Shown here: one piece after another, positions 33,016-41,491 of the stretch
Layout: each line of letters starts with the position of its first letter
Position numbering within the stretch: position 1 is the first letter of the stretch
From: Pseudomonas sp. R28(2017)
Lineage (GTDB): Bacteria > Pseudomonadota > Gammaproteobacteria > Pseudomonadales > Pseudomonadaceae
NCBI RefSeq assembly: GCF_002112505.1
Contig: NZ_NEHW01000025.1
Coordinates: 1 to 59,004, forward strand
Reading direction: 5' to 3'
Length of the DNA stretch: 59,004 nucleotides
The notes under the pieces: model-generated
Databases searched by the model: none
What the model was told of the DNA's origin: nothing
The model's input: the letters and a program-made list of their open reading frames with translations, nothing else
Position numbers and translations under genes: made by a program

Positions 33016-33912
33016 CTACCCTTGGCTGCGATAGCCACTCGGCGTCATGCCCAGCTGCTTCTTGAAAGTCTTGGAAAAGTGCGCGGAGTCGGCAAAGCCC
33101 CAACGGGTACCGATGTCGGTGATCGAGCGATGCCCATAGGCAGGGTTGCGCAAGTCCTGTGCGGCCTTGAGTAGCCGTTCGCGGAGGATGTAACGGCAGA
33201 CACTGTCGCCGCTGGCTTCGAACAGGCGATACAGCTGGCGGCTGGAAATACCCAGTTCCTCGGCCAGGGCGACGGGCGTCAGGCGCGGCGAGTCCAGGCG
33301 CTGCTGGATCAGCGACTGCACTTCGTGCAGGTGCAGGCCGGGCGAGCTGTCACGCGCCCGGTACTCCAGCACCGAGCCGAGCAGCCCGACCAGCGCGGCC
33401 TGCAGCCCGTCACCGTCTTCCGCGCAGGCCCACTGTTCGAGTTCGCCTTCGGCCACCTGGCGCACCAGCGTCGCCAGCAACTGCCCGCACGCACCGGCGG
33501 TGGACAGCTTGCCGAAACGGCTGGCATCCAGGTTCTTCAAGCGCTCACGGGGCAGGTGGATGGACACGTGGGAGAACAGCCCGCGGGGGATCATCTTCAT
33601 CGCCTGCGCCGAGTCCAGCAGGGCCATGTCACCTTCGCGCAGGTCCATCACCCGGTCGCCCAGTTCGATGGACATTTCCCCGCTCTGTTGTAACACAAGG
33701 AAACAATGTGAGTCGCCGTCACGCCCCGCGTCGCGCCCTGAGCGGGCGATTGCATGGGCATTGCTGCGGATGTGAGCGACCTGTGTGGTGCCCAGCAGCG
33801 AGGGGCGCAAATCGCCGATGAAAAGGCTCTGGCAGTGGTCGTAGCGGGTTTCGAAGCGCCCGCAAATAGCGTGGACACGGGTGTTCCAGACAGACATCGC
33901 TTGACCGTTCAT
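33016..33912 (-). CDS. AraC-family regulator, FeaR-like
   Basis: A 298-aa regulator with an N-terminal AraC-binding-like domain (GDSHCFLVLQQSGEMSIEL, EGDMALLDS) and a C-terminal pair of helix-turn-helix motifs (LTPVALAEELGISSRQLYRLFEASG and ITDIGTRWGFADSAHFSKTFKKQLGMTPSGYRS). The layout resembles FeaR, the activator of aromatic amine oxidation genes, consistent with the amine-type cluster that follows. The ATG at 33912 has GAGGTGG 4 nt upstream. It is divergent from the NIPSNAP gene, with a 241-bp promoter region between them. Confidence 0.87.
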   Translation of the reverse strand: MNGQAMSVWNTRVHAICGRFETRYDHCQSLFIGDLRPSLLGTTQVAHIRSNAHAIARSGRDAGRDGDSHCFLVLQQSGEMSIELGDRVMDLREGDMALLDSAQAMKMIPRGLFSHVSIHLPRERLKNLDASRFGKLSTAGACGQLLATLVRQVAEGELEQWACAEDGDGLQAALVGLLGSVLEYRARDSSPGLHLHEVQSLIQQRLDSPRLTPVALAEELGISSRQLYRLFEASGDSVCRYILRERLLKAAQDLRNPAYGHRSITDIGTRWGFADSAHFSKTFKKQLGMTPSGYRSQG

Positions 33913-34153
33913 CAACCACCTCTATCGAAAGCACGCGCCATATTAGTGCAATATTCACGTGATTTTGGGTAACAAAAAAGCTGTGCCCGAAGCGCAAGCA
34001 CATACCGCGCCACATTGCCCATCGTGCCCTGCGACCGACGGCTCGTTGCGGATCACGCAACAACATTGCGCGCGCTTGTCATTGAGCGCCCTGCCCGCTG
34101 CCCTTTAGCGTGCCCTACCGTTTGCCCGGGCTTTTATCCAGGAGTCACGCTTG

Positions 34154-34780
34154 ATGTCCAACCACTACGAACTGCTGCGCTTCACCTTGCGCGTGCGCAC
34201 CCCCGGCCAGGCCCTGCCGCGCCTGCAGGCGGCCTTGCAGGCCGCCATCGAAGGCGTCGAACTGATCGGTTGCTGGGTGTCCGAGATCGGCCCGCAAAAC
34301 ACCATTGCCGTGCTGCGGCGCTTTGCCAGCGTCGAGGTCCAGGCGGCCGAACGCGAACGTGTGCTGCTGGCCAGCGATGCGTTCGGTATCGGTGAGTTCG
34401 TGCTCGAGCAGCACATGGACGACTACCGCCTGTTCCCGTTCCTTGAGCCGCTGGCGCCCGGCAAGCACGGCCCGTTCTATGAACTGCGTGAGTACGACCT
34501 GGTCAGTTCCGGCCTGGCACCGACCCTGGCCGGTTGGCGCAAGGCGGTCGGGCCGCGCACCGGCGAGGGGTATTCACCGGTGTATGCAGCGTTCTACGCC
34601 ACCAATGGCCGGGTGCCGCGCTACCTGCACATCTGGCCCTACGCCAGCCTGGAGCAACGCCTGGATGTGCGCACCCGCGCCGTCGGCGACGGGGTATGGC
34701 CGCCGGAAAACTCTGCCCCGCAACTGCAGAAGATGAACTCGGTGGTCTACCTGCCCGCGGCCTTCTCACCGCTGCACTGA
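34154..34780 (+). CDS. NIPSNAP-family protein
   Basis: A 208-aa protein made of two ferredoxin-like dimeric alpha+beta-barrel repeats: residues 1-95 (YELLRFTLRVRTPGQAL) and 100-200 (FYELREYDLVSSGLAPTLAGWRKAV, with YLHIWPYASLEQR). NIPSNAP proteins are linked to small catabolic operons, but their chemistry is unknown. The ATG at 34154 follows CAGGAG. The 3-prime end overlaps the convergent ketopantoate-reductase-like gene by 15 bp, so there is no terminator between them. Confidence 0.87.
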   Translation: MSNHYELLRFTLRVRTPGQALPRLQAALQAAIEGVELIGCWVSEIGPQNTIAVLRRFASVEVQAAERERVLLASDAFGIGEFVLEQHMDDYRLFPFLEPLAPGKHGPFYELREYDLVSSGLAPTLAGWRKAVGPRTGEGYSPVYAAFYATNGRVPRYLHIWPYASLEQRLDVRTRAVGDGVWPPENSAPQLQKMNSVVYLPAAFSPLH

Positions 34781-35707
34781 GGCCATCGCGCGGCGCCGCT
34801 GCAGCCGGCGCAACAGCCTGTCGACAGCGGCCATGGCCGGGGCGCGCACGCCCTGGCGCCGGGCATGGGCCAGCAACGCGCCGGACAGCGCGTCGATCTC
34901 CATGCGCCTGCCATGCTCCAGGTCCTGGAGCATGGAGGGCTTGTGCCCGGCATGCACGACGAACGCCTGCTCCACCGCCTGCATGACCCGCTGCGGGTCC
35001 AGCGCCACACCCACCGAAGCGGCAATCGCGGCGGCTTCGGCGACCAACTTGAACGCCACCTGGCGGCCACGCGAGCAGCGGCCAAACTCGCCCACGCTTG
35101 CCCCCGCCAGGGCACACAGCGAGTTCAGGGCCGTGTTGAAGGCGACTTTTTCCCAGATGCTCACCTCGATATGCGGGTCTTCGATGCAGTGCATGCCGCC
35201 GCGCCGCAGGCAGTCGGTCAGGGCCTGCAACGGCCCGGCCTGCTGCGGCCCAGGCAACAGCCCGCGCAAGCGCACCTCGCCAGCGCCGCTGCTGCGTACG
35301 CTACCCGGCGCCAGCACATCGGCCGGGTACAGGGTCATGCCGATCGCCAGGCAAGGGTCAGCCACGTACTCGCGCAGCACCGGCACGCTGTCCAGGCCGT
35401 TCTGCAACGTCAGCACCAAGGTCTGTTGGCCGAGCAGATGCCGGCTTGCCTGCATCGCCTGGCGGGTGTGGTGACTCTTGGTCAGCATCAGCATGGCATC
35501 GACCTCGCCTTGCACCTGCTCGGCGCGCGCCACCCGAGGCCAGTACACGCGGGCGCCCCGTTCGTCCTCCAGGCGCAGGCCATGGCAGCGCAGGGCGTCG
35601 AGCAGCCGCTCATCGACGTCCACCAGGGTCACCTCGGCACCGGCATCGATCAACCTGGCGGCAAACAGGCTGCCCATCGCCCCTGCCCCGATCACTGCAA
35701 TCTTCAT
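34766..35707 (-). CDS. 2-dehydropantoate 2-reductase-family protein
   Basis: A 313-aa NADPH-dependent reductase of the ketopantoate reductase/ApbA family: the Rossmann start KIAVIGAGAMGSLFAARL, the catalytic-Lys region (TLQNGLDSVPVLREY and EKVAFNTALNSLCAL) and the C-terminal helical domain (PSMLQDLEHGRRMEIDALSG). Pseudomonas carries several such paralogues in catabolic clusters where they reduce other 2-oxo acids, so pantothenate synthesis should not be assumed. It is the distal gene of the minus-strand pair with the MFS transporter, separated by a terminator. Confidence 0.88.
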   Translation of the reverse strand: MKIAVIGAGAMGSLFAARLIDAGAEVTLVDVDERLLDALRCHGLRLEDERGARVYWPRVARAEQVQGEVDAMLMLTKSHHTRQAMQASRHLLGQQTLVLTLQNGLDSVPVLREYVADPCLAIGMTLYPADVLAPGSVRSSGAGEVRLRGLLPGPQQAGPLQALTDCLRRGGMHCIEDPHIEVSIWEKVAFNTALNSLCALAGASVGEFGRCSRGRQVAFKLVAEAAAIAASVGVALDPQRVMQAVEQAFVVHAGHKPSMLQDLEHGRRMEIDALSGALLAHARRQGVRAPAMAAVDRLLRRLQRRRAMASVQR

Positions 35708-35736
35708 GTCTGGTTTCTTCCTTGTTTGCGCGAAAT

Positions 35737-35773
35737 GAAAAAGCTCGCCGGGTCATCCCCAGCGAGCCTTTTC
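35737..35773 (-). terminator. rho-independent terminator of the MFS gene
   Basis: Read on the minus strand: GCTCGCTGGG, loop GATGA, CCCGGCGAGC, then CTTTTTC. It is a GC-rich stem followed by a T run, positioned 18 bp after the MFS stop codon. Transcription of the ketopantoate-reductase-like gene probably therefore needs its own promoter or readthrough. Confidence 0.85.
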
Positions 35774-35790
35774 TACCCAGGCTGCGGCCA

Positions 35791-37002
35791 TCACAGCTTT
35801 GGCAAGGTGACCGCATCGCCAAGCGGCTCGCATTTACCCGCCTGCTGCGAGCGCAGCACGGCAGCACCGTAGATCGCCAGCACGCTGATCGAGCAGGCAC
35901 CGGAGAACAGCAGCACCGCCGTATAGCCGTAGGCTTCGATCAGCAGGCCACCGACCGCCGGCCCCACGGCCGCGCCGACCGACAGGCACAGCGCGCCCAG
36001 GGCCACCAAGCGGCCCGACAGGTCGAACTCGGCCATCACGCCGAAGGTGTAGGCCAGCACGAAACTGATCGAGAACAGGAAGCACATCACCCCGGCCACG
36101 TAGGTGGTCAGCGAATCGAACTGCGCCAACAGCACCAGCCCGGCCACCTCGGCCGCGATGATCACCGCCACCGGCAGGAAACGCCCGGCTTTCAGGCCGA
36201 CCGACGAGGCGATGAAGCCGCCGCCGGCATTGATGATGAAGCCCACCGCCAGCACCGAGCCGATGGTGTCCGAAGCCAGGCCGCTCTTCTTGCCCATCAG
36301 CTCGAGGAACGCCCACACCGACATGATGCCGGTGAGGAACACCAGGCTGGCCAGCAGGCTCAGCCAGGCAATGGTGCGGCTCTCACGGCACACCACCGGC
36401 GCCCCGCCAGCGCCTGCTTCGAGCTGCCGCGCGCTGCGGCGCGGTACCCACGGCAAAGGCGCTACACCCATCAGCAGCAGGCTGATGACCAGCGTCACCA
36501 GCATGCCCTGGAAGCCCCACTGCGGCGCCACCGCGACCGGCAGCACGATCAGCAGCAAGGCGCCGGGCACGGTCTCCATGCCCAGCTTGAAGCCGAATGC
36601 CCGTTCAGGTTGCGCGCTGTCGCCGAAAATGGTCATCGCCAGGGCATACAACGCGCCCGTGCCGGCCCCTGCCAGGGCCATGAGCAGCATCAGCGTCTCG
36701 TACGTGGGGTTGCCCAGCATGCCGGCCAGCGCAATCGCCACCAGCACCGACGACAGGGTGGAAATCACCCGCCAGCTCAGGCGCTGGATCCACAGCAGCG
36801 AGGCCAGGCCGAGCACGCCGAAACCGAGGTTCATGGCCATGGCCAGGCTGCCCAGTTGCTGTTCGCCATAACCGAACTGCTCGGCCAGGGCGCCGAACAG
36901 CACCGGCAGCACATTGAGCAACAGCGCCCCGCCAGCGGAAACCAGGCCTGCGCAGATGTACACGGACGTCTTGTCAATCGGATTGGATGTTGTTGTTTTC
37001 AT
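35791..37002 (-). CDS. MFS transporter
   Basis: A 403-aa twelve-helix major facilitator protein (helix 1 YICAGLVSAGGALLLNVLPVLFGALAEQF; loop WIQRLSWR; later VGFIINAGGGFIASSVGL). It lacks a periplasmic or large central domain. It is divergent from the ornithine-cyclodeaminase-like gene across a 293-bp promoter region, and so is probably the importer for the nutrient handled by that cluster. Family assignment is firm; substrate unknown. Confidence 0.88.
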   Translation of the reverse strand: MKTTTSNPIDKTSVYICAGLVSAGGALLLNVLPVLFGALAEQFGYGEQQLGSLAMAMNLGFGVLGLASLLWIQRLSWRVISTLSSVLVAIALAGMLGNPTYETLMLLMALAGAGTGALYALAMTIFGDSAQPERAFGFKLGMETVPGALLLIVLPVAVAPQWGFQGMLVTLVISLLLMGVAPLPWVPRRSARQLEAGAGGAPVVCRESRTIAWLSLLASLVFLTGIMSVWAFLELMGKKSGLASDTIGSVLAVGFIINAGGGFIASSVGLKAGRFLPVAVIIAAEVAGLVLLAQFDSLTTYVAGVMCFLFSISFVLAYTFGVMAEFDLSGRLVALGALCLSVGAAVGPAVGGLLIEAYGYTAVLLFSGACSISVLAIYGAAVLRSQQAGKCEPLGDAVTLPKL

Positions 37003-37295
37003 GGACTGATCCTGAATTGAGGGGCCTTGTCACCGCCACAGTGTGCAACGCCCGAAGGCGTGCGGCATGTACCGCTTTGCCGGGCTTTTGGTCATGGCTG
37101 CCAGCGCTGTTGCGGCCCGAAACCCGCTGAAAACGGGCAAAGCCCCACGCTAGACAGCGCGAGTCGATAGGCCTGCAGGCACCCCGTGATTCCTGACCAA
37201 TTCGGGATAGCCGGGCGCCCTGGCGGGTTCCTAACATCGGCACCGTCGGCAGCAGCCTTCGCAGCCGGCCCTCTTCCTCCGCCCCGAGATGAGCC

Positions 37296-38435
37296 ATGAC
37301 GACAACTACAAGAATCGACTTTCTCTACCTGTCCGAGCAGGACATGATCCGCGCCGGTGTCACCGACATGCTGGCCTGCGTGAACACCATGGAGCAGATG
37401 TTCGCCCTGCTCCACCACGGCGACTACCGCATGGCCGGGCCGAACAGCGACTCCCACGGCGCGATGATCACCTTCCCCAAGGACTCGCCCTTCCCCAACA
37501 TGCCCAAACCCACCGCCGACCGGCGCATGATGGCGATGCCCGCCTACCTGGGTGGCGACTTCTGCACCGCCGGGGTCAAGTGGTACGGCTCCAACATCGC
37601 CAACCGCGACAAGGGCCTGCCGCGTTCGATCCTGATGTTCACCCTCAATGACCCCGACACCGGCGCGCCGCTGGCGCACATGTCGGCCAACCTGCTGTCT
37701 GCTTACCGCACCGGCGCCATCCCCGGCGTTGGCGCACGCCACCTGGCCCGCCGCGACTCGCGGGTGATCGGCCTGCTGGGCCCGGGCGTGATGGGCAAGA
37801 CCACCGTGGCCGCGTTCATGGCCGTGTGCCCGCAGATCGACACCCTCAAGCTCAAGGGCCGCGGCCAGAAAAGCCTGGACGATTTCATCAGCTGGGTGCG
37901 CGACAGCTACCCGCAGATCACCACCATCGACGTGGTGGACAGCATCGAGGACGTGGTACGCGGCTCGGACCTGGTCACCTACTGCACCTCTGGCGAAACC
38001 GGTGACCCGTCCAGCTACCCGCTGGTCAAGCGCGAGTGGGTCAAGCCCGGCGCGTTTCTGGCCATGCCGGCCGGCTGCAGCATCGACGCCGGCATGGAAC
38101 AGGCCGACGTGCGCAAGGTGGTCGACAACACCGGGCTTTACGAGGCGTGGTTCGAGGAGCTGCCCAAACCCGCGCACAACCATGTGCCACTGGTGGGCGT
38201 GCGCTTCATGGACATGATCGCCGAAGGCACGCTGCCGGCCGAACAGCTGGAAGACATCGGCAAGATCGTCGCAGGCGTCGCGCCCGGCCGGCTCAACGAC
38301 GAGGAGATCATCATCATGTCGGTGGGCGGCATGCCGGTCGAGGATGTGGCCTGGGGCACGGTGGTGTACCGCCAGGCACTGGAACGCGGCGTCGGGGTTC
38401 GCCTGAACCTGTGGGAAAGCCCGGCCCTGAGCTGA
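37296..38435 (+). CDS. ornithine cyclodeaminase/mu-crystallin-family protein
   Basis: A 379-aa protein with the OCD/mu-crystallin fold: substrate-binding N-terminal part (LYLSEQDMIRAGV, ITFPKDSPFPNMPKP, MAMPAYLGGDFCTAGVKWYGSN) and a Rossmann domain with GLLGPGVMGKTTVAAF. Family enzymes are NAD(P)H-dependent ketimine reductases, ornithine cyclodeaminases or amino-acid dehydrogenases. Proteins of this sort are sometimes annotated as tyramine oxidase subunit B in Pseudomonas, a name from memory that I do not find proven by sequence. It begins an operon with Rid and DAO-type genes, pointing to imine/amine chemistry. Confidence 0.87.
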   Translation: MTTTTRIDFLYLSEQDMIRAGVTDMLACVNTMEQMFALLHHGDYRMAGPNSDSHGAMITFPKDSPFPNMPKPTADRRMMAMPAYLGGDFCTAGVKWYGSNIANRDKGLPRSILMFTLNDPDTGAPLAHMSANLLSAYRTGAIPGVGARHLARRDSRVIGLLGPGVMGKTTVAAFMAVCPQIDTLKLKGRGQKSLDDFISWVRDSYPQITTIDVVDSIEDVVRGSDLVTYCTSGETGDPSSYPLVKREWVKPGAFLAMPAGCSIDAGMEQADVRKVVDNTGLYEAWFEELPKPAHNHVPLVGVRFMDMIAEGTLPAEQLEDIGKIVAGVAPGRLNDEEIIIMSVGGMPVEDVAWGTVVYRQALERGVGVRLNLWESPALS

Positions 38436-38468
38436 TTCATCCACCTTTTCAATCGTAAGGACAGTGCC

Positions 38469-38891
38469 ATGCTGCAGATCACCAAACTCAAGACCGGCTC
38501 CAAATACGAGACCCTGGGCAGCTACTCGCGCCTGGTGGCCGTGGACGACTGGATCTTCGTCTCCAACACCGCCGGGCGCAACCCGGCGACCGGCGAAATC
38601 CCCGAAGACCTCGAGGCACAGACCCGCCAGGTGTTCGCCAACATCGAAGCGGCGCTGAATGCCGTGGACGCAACCCTGGCCGACGTGGTCTGCTCGCGGG
38701 TGTTCATCCAGAGGCCTGAGGATGTCGCCAGCGTGATGACTATCGTCGGCGAAGTGTTTCGCGGCATCGACCCGGCCAGCACGGTCACCTGCCCGCCCCT
38801 GGGCGCGACGGTCTACCGGGTGGAGCTGGAGGTCACCGCCTACCGCGGTGCATCGCGTGCCACCACTCAGCTGATCGACCTGTCGCGCTAG
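38469..38891 (+). CDS. RidA/YjgF-family protein lacking the canonical active-site Arg
   Basis: A 140-aa trimeric Rid-fold protein (VAVDDWIFVSNTAGRNPATGEIPEDLEAQTRQVFANIEAAL, then VVCSRVFIQRPEDV). In imine deaminase RidA an Arg in the ARLP block before VEIEAIA is essential; here the corresponding block reads CPPLGATVYRVELEVTAYRG and no Arg aligns at that place. This suggests a Rid4-7-type member, for which deaminase activity is not established. It lies 33 bp after the OCD gene and 22 bp before the oxidase gene. Confidence 0.85.
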   Translation: MLQITKLKTGSKYETLGSYSRLVAVDDWIFVSNTAGRNPATGEIPEDLEAQTRQVFANIEAALNAVDATLADVVCSRVFIQRPEDVASVMTIVGEVFRGIDPASTVTCPPLGATVYRVELEVTAYRGASRATTQLIDLSR

Positions 38892-38913
38892 CCCGCCCCG
38901 AGGAGAACCGTCC

Positions 38914-40209
38914 ATGTCCCCTGTCATCGCGCCGGTGCACTGCGCAACCACACCTCCCCGTGCCACCACCGTGGTCATCATCGGCGGCGGCATCGTCGGC
39001 CTGACCGCAGCCCTGACCCTCGCCGAGCGCAACATCCCGGTGGTAGTGCTGGAGAAAGGCCGCATCGCCGGCGAGCAGTCCTCGCGCAACCTGGGCTGGG
39101 TGCGCAAGACCAGCCGCCACCGCGAAGACCTGCCCCTGGCCCTGGCTGCGGACCGGTTGTGGGCACACATGCCCGCCCGGGTCGGGCGCGAGGTCGGCTA
39201 TCGGCAGGCGGGCATCCTGTTCGCCGCCCGCGAGCCCGGGCAAATGGCGATGCACGAGGCCTGGCTGAAGTCGGTGCAAGGCTTGCCGGTCGGTTCGCGG
39301 CTGCTGAGCAATGCTGAAATTGCCCAGCGCGTACCCGGTGGACAAGCAACCTGGGCCGGCGGGATCTTCACCGAAAGCGACGGCCGGGCCGAGCCGACCC
39401 TGGCCAGCAGCGCCATCGCCAGCGCCGCCATGGCCCGGGGCGCGGTGATTGTCGAGCACTGCGCCGTGCGCAGCGTGACCACTGCCGCCGGGCGCATCGA
39501 CGGCGTGGTGACCGAACACGGCGAGATCCGCTGCGAGCAGGTACTGCTGGCCGGCGGCTTGTGGTCGCGGCGCCTGCTGGGTAACCACGGCGTCGCCCTG
39601 CCGACCTTGCCGCTGAATTGCTCGGTACTGCGCACGGCGGCCATGGAAGGCCCGACCGACATCGCCGTGGGCGGCCCGGACTTCTCGTTCCGCAAGCATA
39701 TCGACGGCGGTTTCATCATCACGCAACGGGGTGCCCTCGATGCGCACCTGACCTTAGATCATGCCTTGCTGGGGCGGCGCTACCTGCCGCAGTTCCGCGC
39801 ACAGCGGGGGTTGCTGCGGGTGTCGTTCGGCAAGCCGTTCTTCAAGGACCTGGCGCTGGCACGGCGCTGGTCGCCCACGGCCGTCTCCCCGTTCGAGCGC
39901 ATCCGCACCCAGGACCCGGCTGCCAACCCGGCCTTGAACCAGGAGGCGCTGAACAACCTCAGGGCCGCCTGGCCGGTATTCAAAGAGGCGCGTATCGAGC
40001 AGGCGTGGGCCGGCACCATCGATGTGACGCCCGACTCGCTGCCGGTGATCGGGCAGGTTCAGCAGCTACCGGGTATGGTGCTTGCCACCGGCTTCTCCGG
40101 CCACGGCTTCGGCACCTCGCCCGCGGCCGGGCAACTGGCGGCGGACCTGATCGATGGCAGTACCCCGCTGGTCGATCCCTCGCCTTACCGACTGGATCGC
40201 TTTGCCTGA
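38914..40209 (+). CDS. DAO-type FAD-dependent oxidoreductase (amine/amino-acid oxidase or dehydrogenase)
   Basis: A 431-aa flavoprotein with the dinucleotide fold VVIIGGGIVGLTAALTLAERNIPVVVLEKG at residues about 17-46, the GEQSSRNLGW segment, and the C-terminal FAD block ATGFSGHGFGTSPAAGQLAADLI. It belongs to the DAO superfamily that oxidises C-N bonds in amino acids, amines and related compounds to imines. With the OCD-like reductase and Rid protein it forms the chemical core of this operon. Its end overlaps the convergent AraC gene by 25 bp. Confidence 0.9.
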   Translation: MSPVIAPVHCATTPPRATTVVIIGGGIVGLTAALTLAERNIPVVVLEKGRIAGEQSSRNLGWVRKTSRHREDLPLALAADRLWAHMPARVGREVGYRQAGILFAAREPGQMAMHEAWLKSVQGLPVGSRLLSNAEIAQRVPGGQATWAGGIFTESDGRAEPTLASSAIASAAMARGAVIVEHCAVRSVTTAAGRIDGVVTEHGEIRCEQVLLAGGLWSRRLLGNHGVALPTLPLNCSVLRTAAMEGPTDIAVGGPDFSFRKHIDGGFIITQRGALDAHLTLDHALLGRRYLPQFRAQRGLLRVSFGKPFFKDLALARRWSPTAVSPFERIRTQDPAANPALNQEALNNLRAAWPVFKEARIEQAWAGTIDVTPDSLPVIGQVQQLPGMVLATGFSGHGFGTSPAAGQLAADLIDGSTPLVDPSPYRLDRFA

Positions 40210-41147
40210 ACGACACTGCCCTGGCGAGCGGTGTGTGAAGGCAGTTCACCGAACAGCGCGCGGTAGGCCCCGGAGAAATGCCCGAGGTGGGTGAAGCCCA
40301 GGTCGCTGGCCACCCGGGCGACGGTGAACTGCTCGGCTGCGGTGCACTGCAGCCGTTGGCGTACGGCATTCAGGCGTACCGCGCGCAGGTACTCGACCGG
40401 GCTCAGGCCGGTGACCCCCAGGAAACTGCGCTGCAAGGTGCTGCGGCTGACATCCAGCCGCTCGCAGATCTGCAACACCGACAACGGCTCGTCCAGGCAA
40501 TCCAGGGCCATCTGGTGCGCCTGCCGGACCAGGTAGGCGCTGACCGCAACACTGCCCCCGCGCCCCGCGCCGTCCTCGCTGACCTGCTCCAGCAACACCA
40601 GCATGCACTCCAGCAACAAGTCCTCAAGCTGGGCTTCCACCAGTGCTTCACCCTGCAGCGCGGCATCGATCAGCCCCTGCAATTGCAGGCGTATCGCCGC
40701 CAGGAAAGCCGGGCTGACCTTCAGCCGGGTGGTGCGGTTCAGCGCACGCAGTTCCTGGGCGCTGAACTCACGCTCGGCCAACTGTTCCAGACGATCGGCA
40801 TCGACACTGACCGCCAGCAGGTCCATGCCTTCGGGCGCATGGACGAAAAACTCCTGGCCACTGTGAAGAAGCGTGACATCCGCACTGCCGACACTGCTGC
40901 CCTGGAACACCCCGGCACCCGCGCTGCCTGCGGGGAGCGCCAGGCAAAAACGCCGCGCCGGCGCCACCCCGTGCTGGACCACACGCTTGTCCAGGCACTC
41001 ACGAAAAATCTGGAAGCGCTGCGCGGTGAGGTGCGTCAGTTCGGTGTGGGCACTGCCGGCGCTGATCTGGTCGTAGGTCTGTTGCCAGCCGAGGATCGCG
41101 CTGGCGTGGGTGTTGACGTCATTGAAGCGATGGCGTTGGGCGTGCAT
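40185..41147 (-). CDS. AraC-family regulator, EutR-like
   Basis: A 320-aa regulator with an N-terminal sensor domain (HRFNDVNTHASAILGWQQTYDQIS onward) and a C-terminal AraC helix-turn-helix pair (LSVLQICERLDVSRSTLQRSFLGVTGLSPVEYLRAVRL and VARVASDLGFTHLGHFSGAYRALFGELP). The N-terminal FNDxxxHA pattern and overall length resemble EutR, the ethanolamine utilisation activator. It may control the preceding oxidase operon or an amine pathway elsewhere. It is divergent from the Anbu operon. Confidence 0.87.
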   Translation of the reverse strand: MHAQRHRFNDVNTHASAILGWQQTYDQISAGSAHTELTHLTAQRFQIFRECLDKRVVQHGVAPARRFCLALPAGSAGAGVFQGSSVGSADVTLLHSGQEFFVHAPEGMDLLAVSVDADRLEQLAEREFSAQELRALNRTTRLKVSPAFLAAIRLQLQGLIDAALQGEALVEAQLEDLLLECMLVLLEQVSEDGAGRGGSVAVSAYLVRQAHQMALDCLDEPLSVLQICERLDVSRSTLQRSFLGVTGLSPVEYLRAVRLNAVRQRLQCTAAEQFTVARVASDLGFTHLGHFSGAYRALFGELPSHTARQGSVVQAKRSSR

Positions 41148-41491
41148 GGCGTGACTGTTACCTCAATTGCATGAGGCGAAACAAAGCAAGGAGTGGGCCA
41201 CACTGTCCCGCACGCCCTGCTGGCGCTGCGCCCGCACGCACCAACTCGGGTCAAAACCTGCGGCAGGTCGCATGACGCGCTGTTTTGATGCACGTCATGC
41301 GACCACCCTGGCAACGGCCGGTCACCACGGCGCGCTGCGCTGCCTTTCTGTGCCGCGATAAAACCACACTGTTTCAATGCCTTAGCGCTCATCCCCAGGC
41401 GTGCCAGCGCTGCGCCGAACTTTCGGCACCTTCATTGCAATGGCCTTTTGCATGCACAACGCACTGCCAGCAACGGTAGCAAGGAGTGGCT
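41148..41491. other. 344-bp divergent gap holding the sigma-54 promoter of the Anbu operon
   Basis: The gap lies between the EutR-like gene and the ATP-grasp gene. Its only recognised element is the sigma-54 promoter at 41425-41438; no convincing NtrC pair of palindromes or protein-coding stretch was seen. Confidence 0.5.
41423..41439 (+). promoter_or_regulatory. sigma-54 (RpoN) promoter, -24/-12
   Basis: The sequence TCGGCACCTTCATTGCA has GG at 41425-41426 and GC at 41437-41438, exactly 10 nt apart, matching the -24/-12 pattern of RpoN promoters (YTGGCACG-N4-TTGCW; one mismatch at the first -24 position). It lies 53 nt before the ATP-grasp start. Sigma-54 control is consistent with the published link of Anbu operons to nitrogen limitation, known to me only in outline. 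Confidence 0.8.

Noticed and set aside
34766..35707. panE for pantothenate biosynthesis
   Set aside because: The fold is right but the context is a catabolic cluster and pseudomonads have several paralogues; the symbol is not supported.
35446..37020. 524-codon plus-strand frame opposite the ketopantoate-reductase-like and MFS genes
   Set aside because: Rich in Arg, Gln and His with no domain pattern; antisense of two well-supported minus-strand genes.
38914..40209. Assignment of the DAO-type oxidase as glycine oxidase ThiO or D-amino-acid dehydrogenase DadA
   Set aside because: The motifs fit only the DAO superfamily. Neighbours are not thiamine or alanine catabolic genes, so a specific symbol would be a guess.
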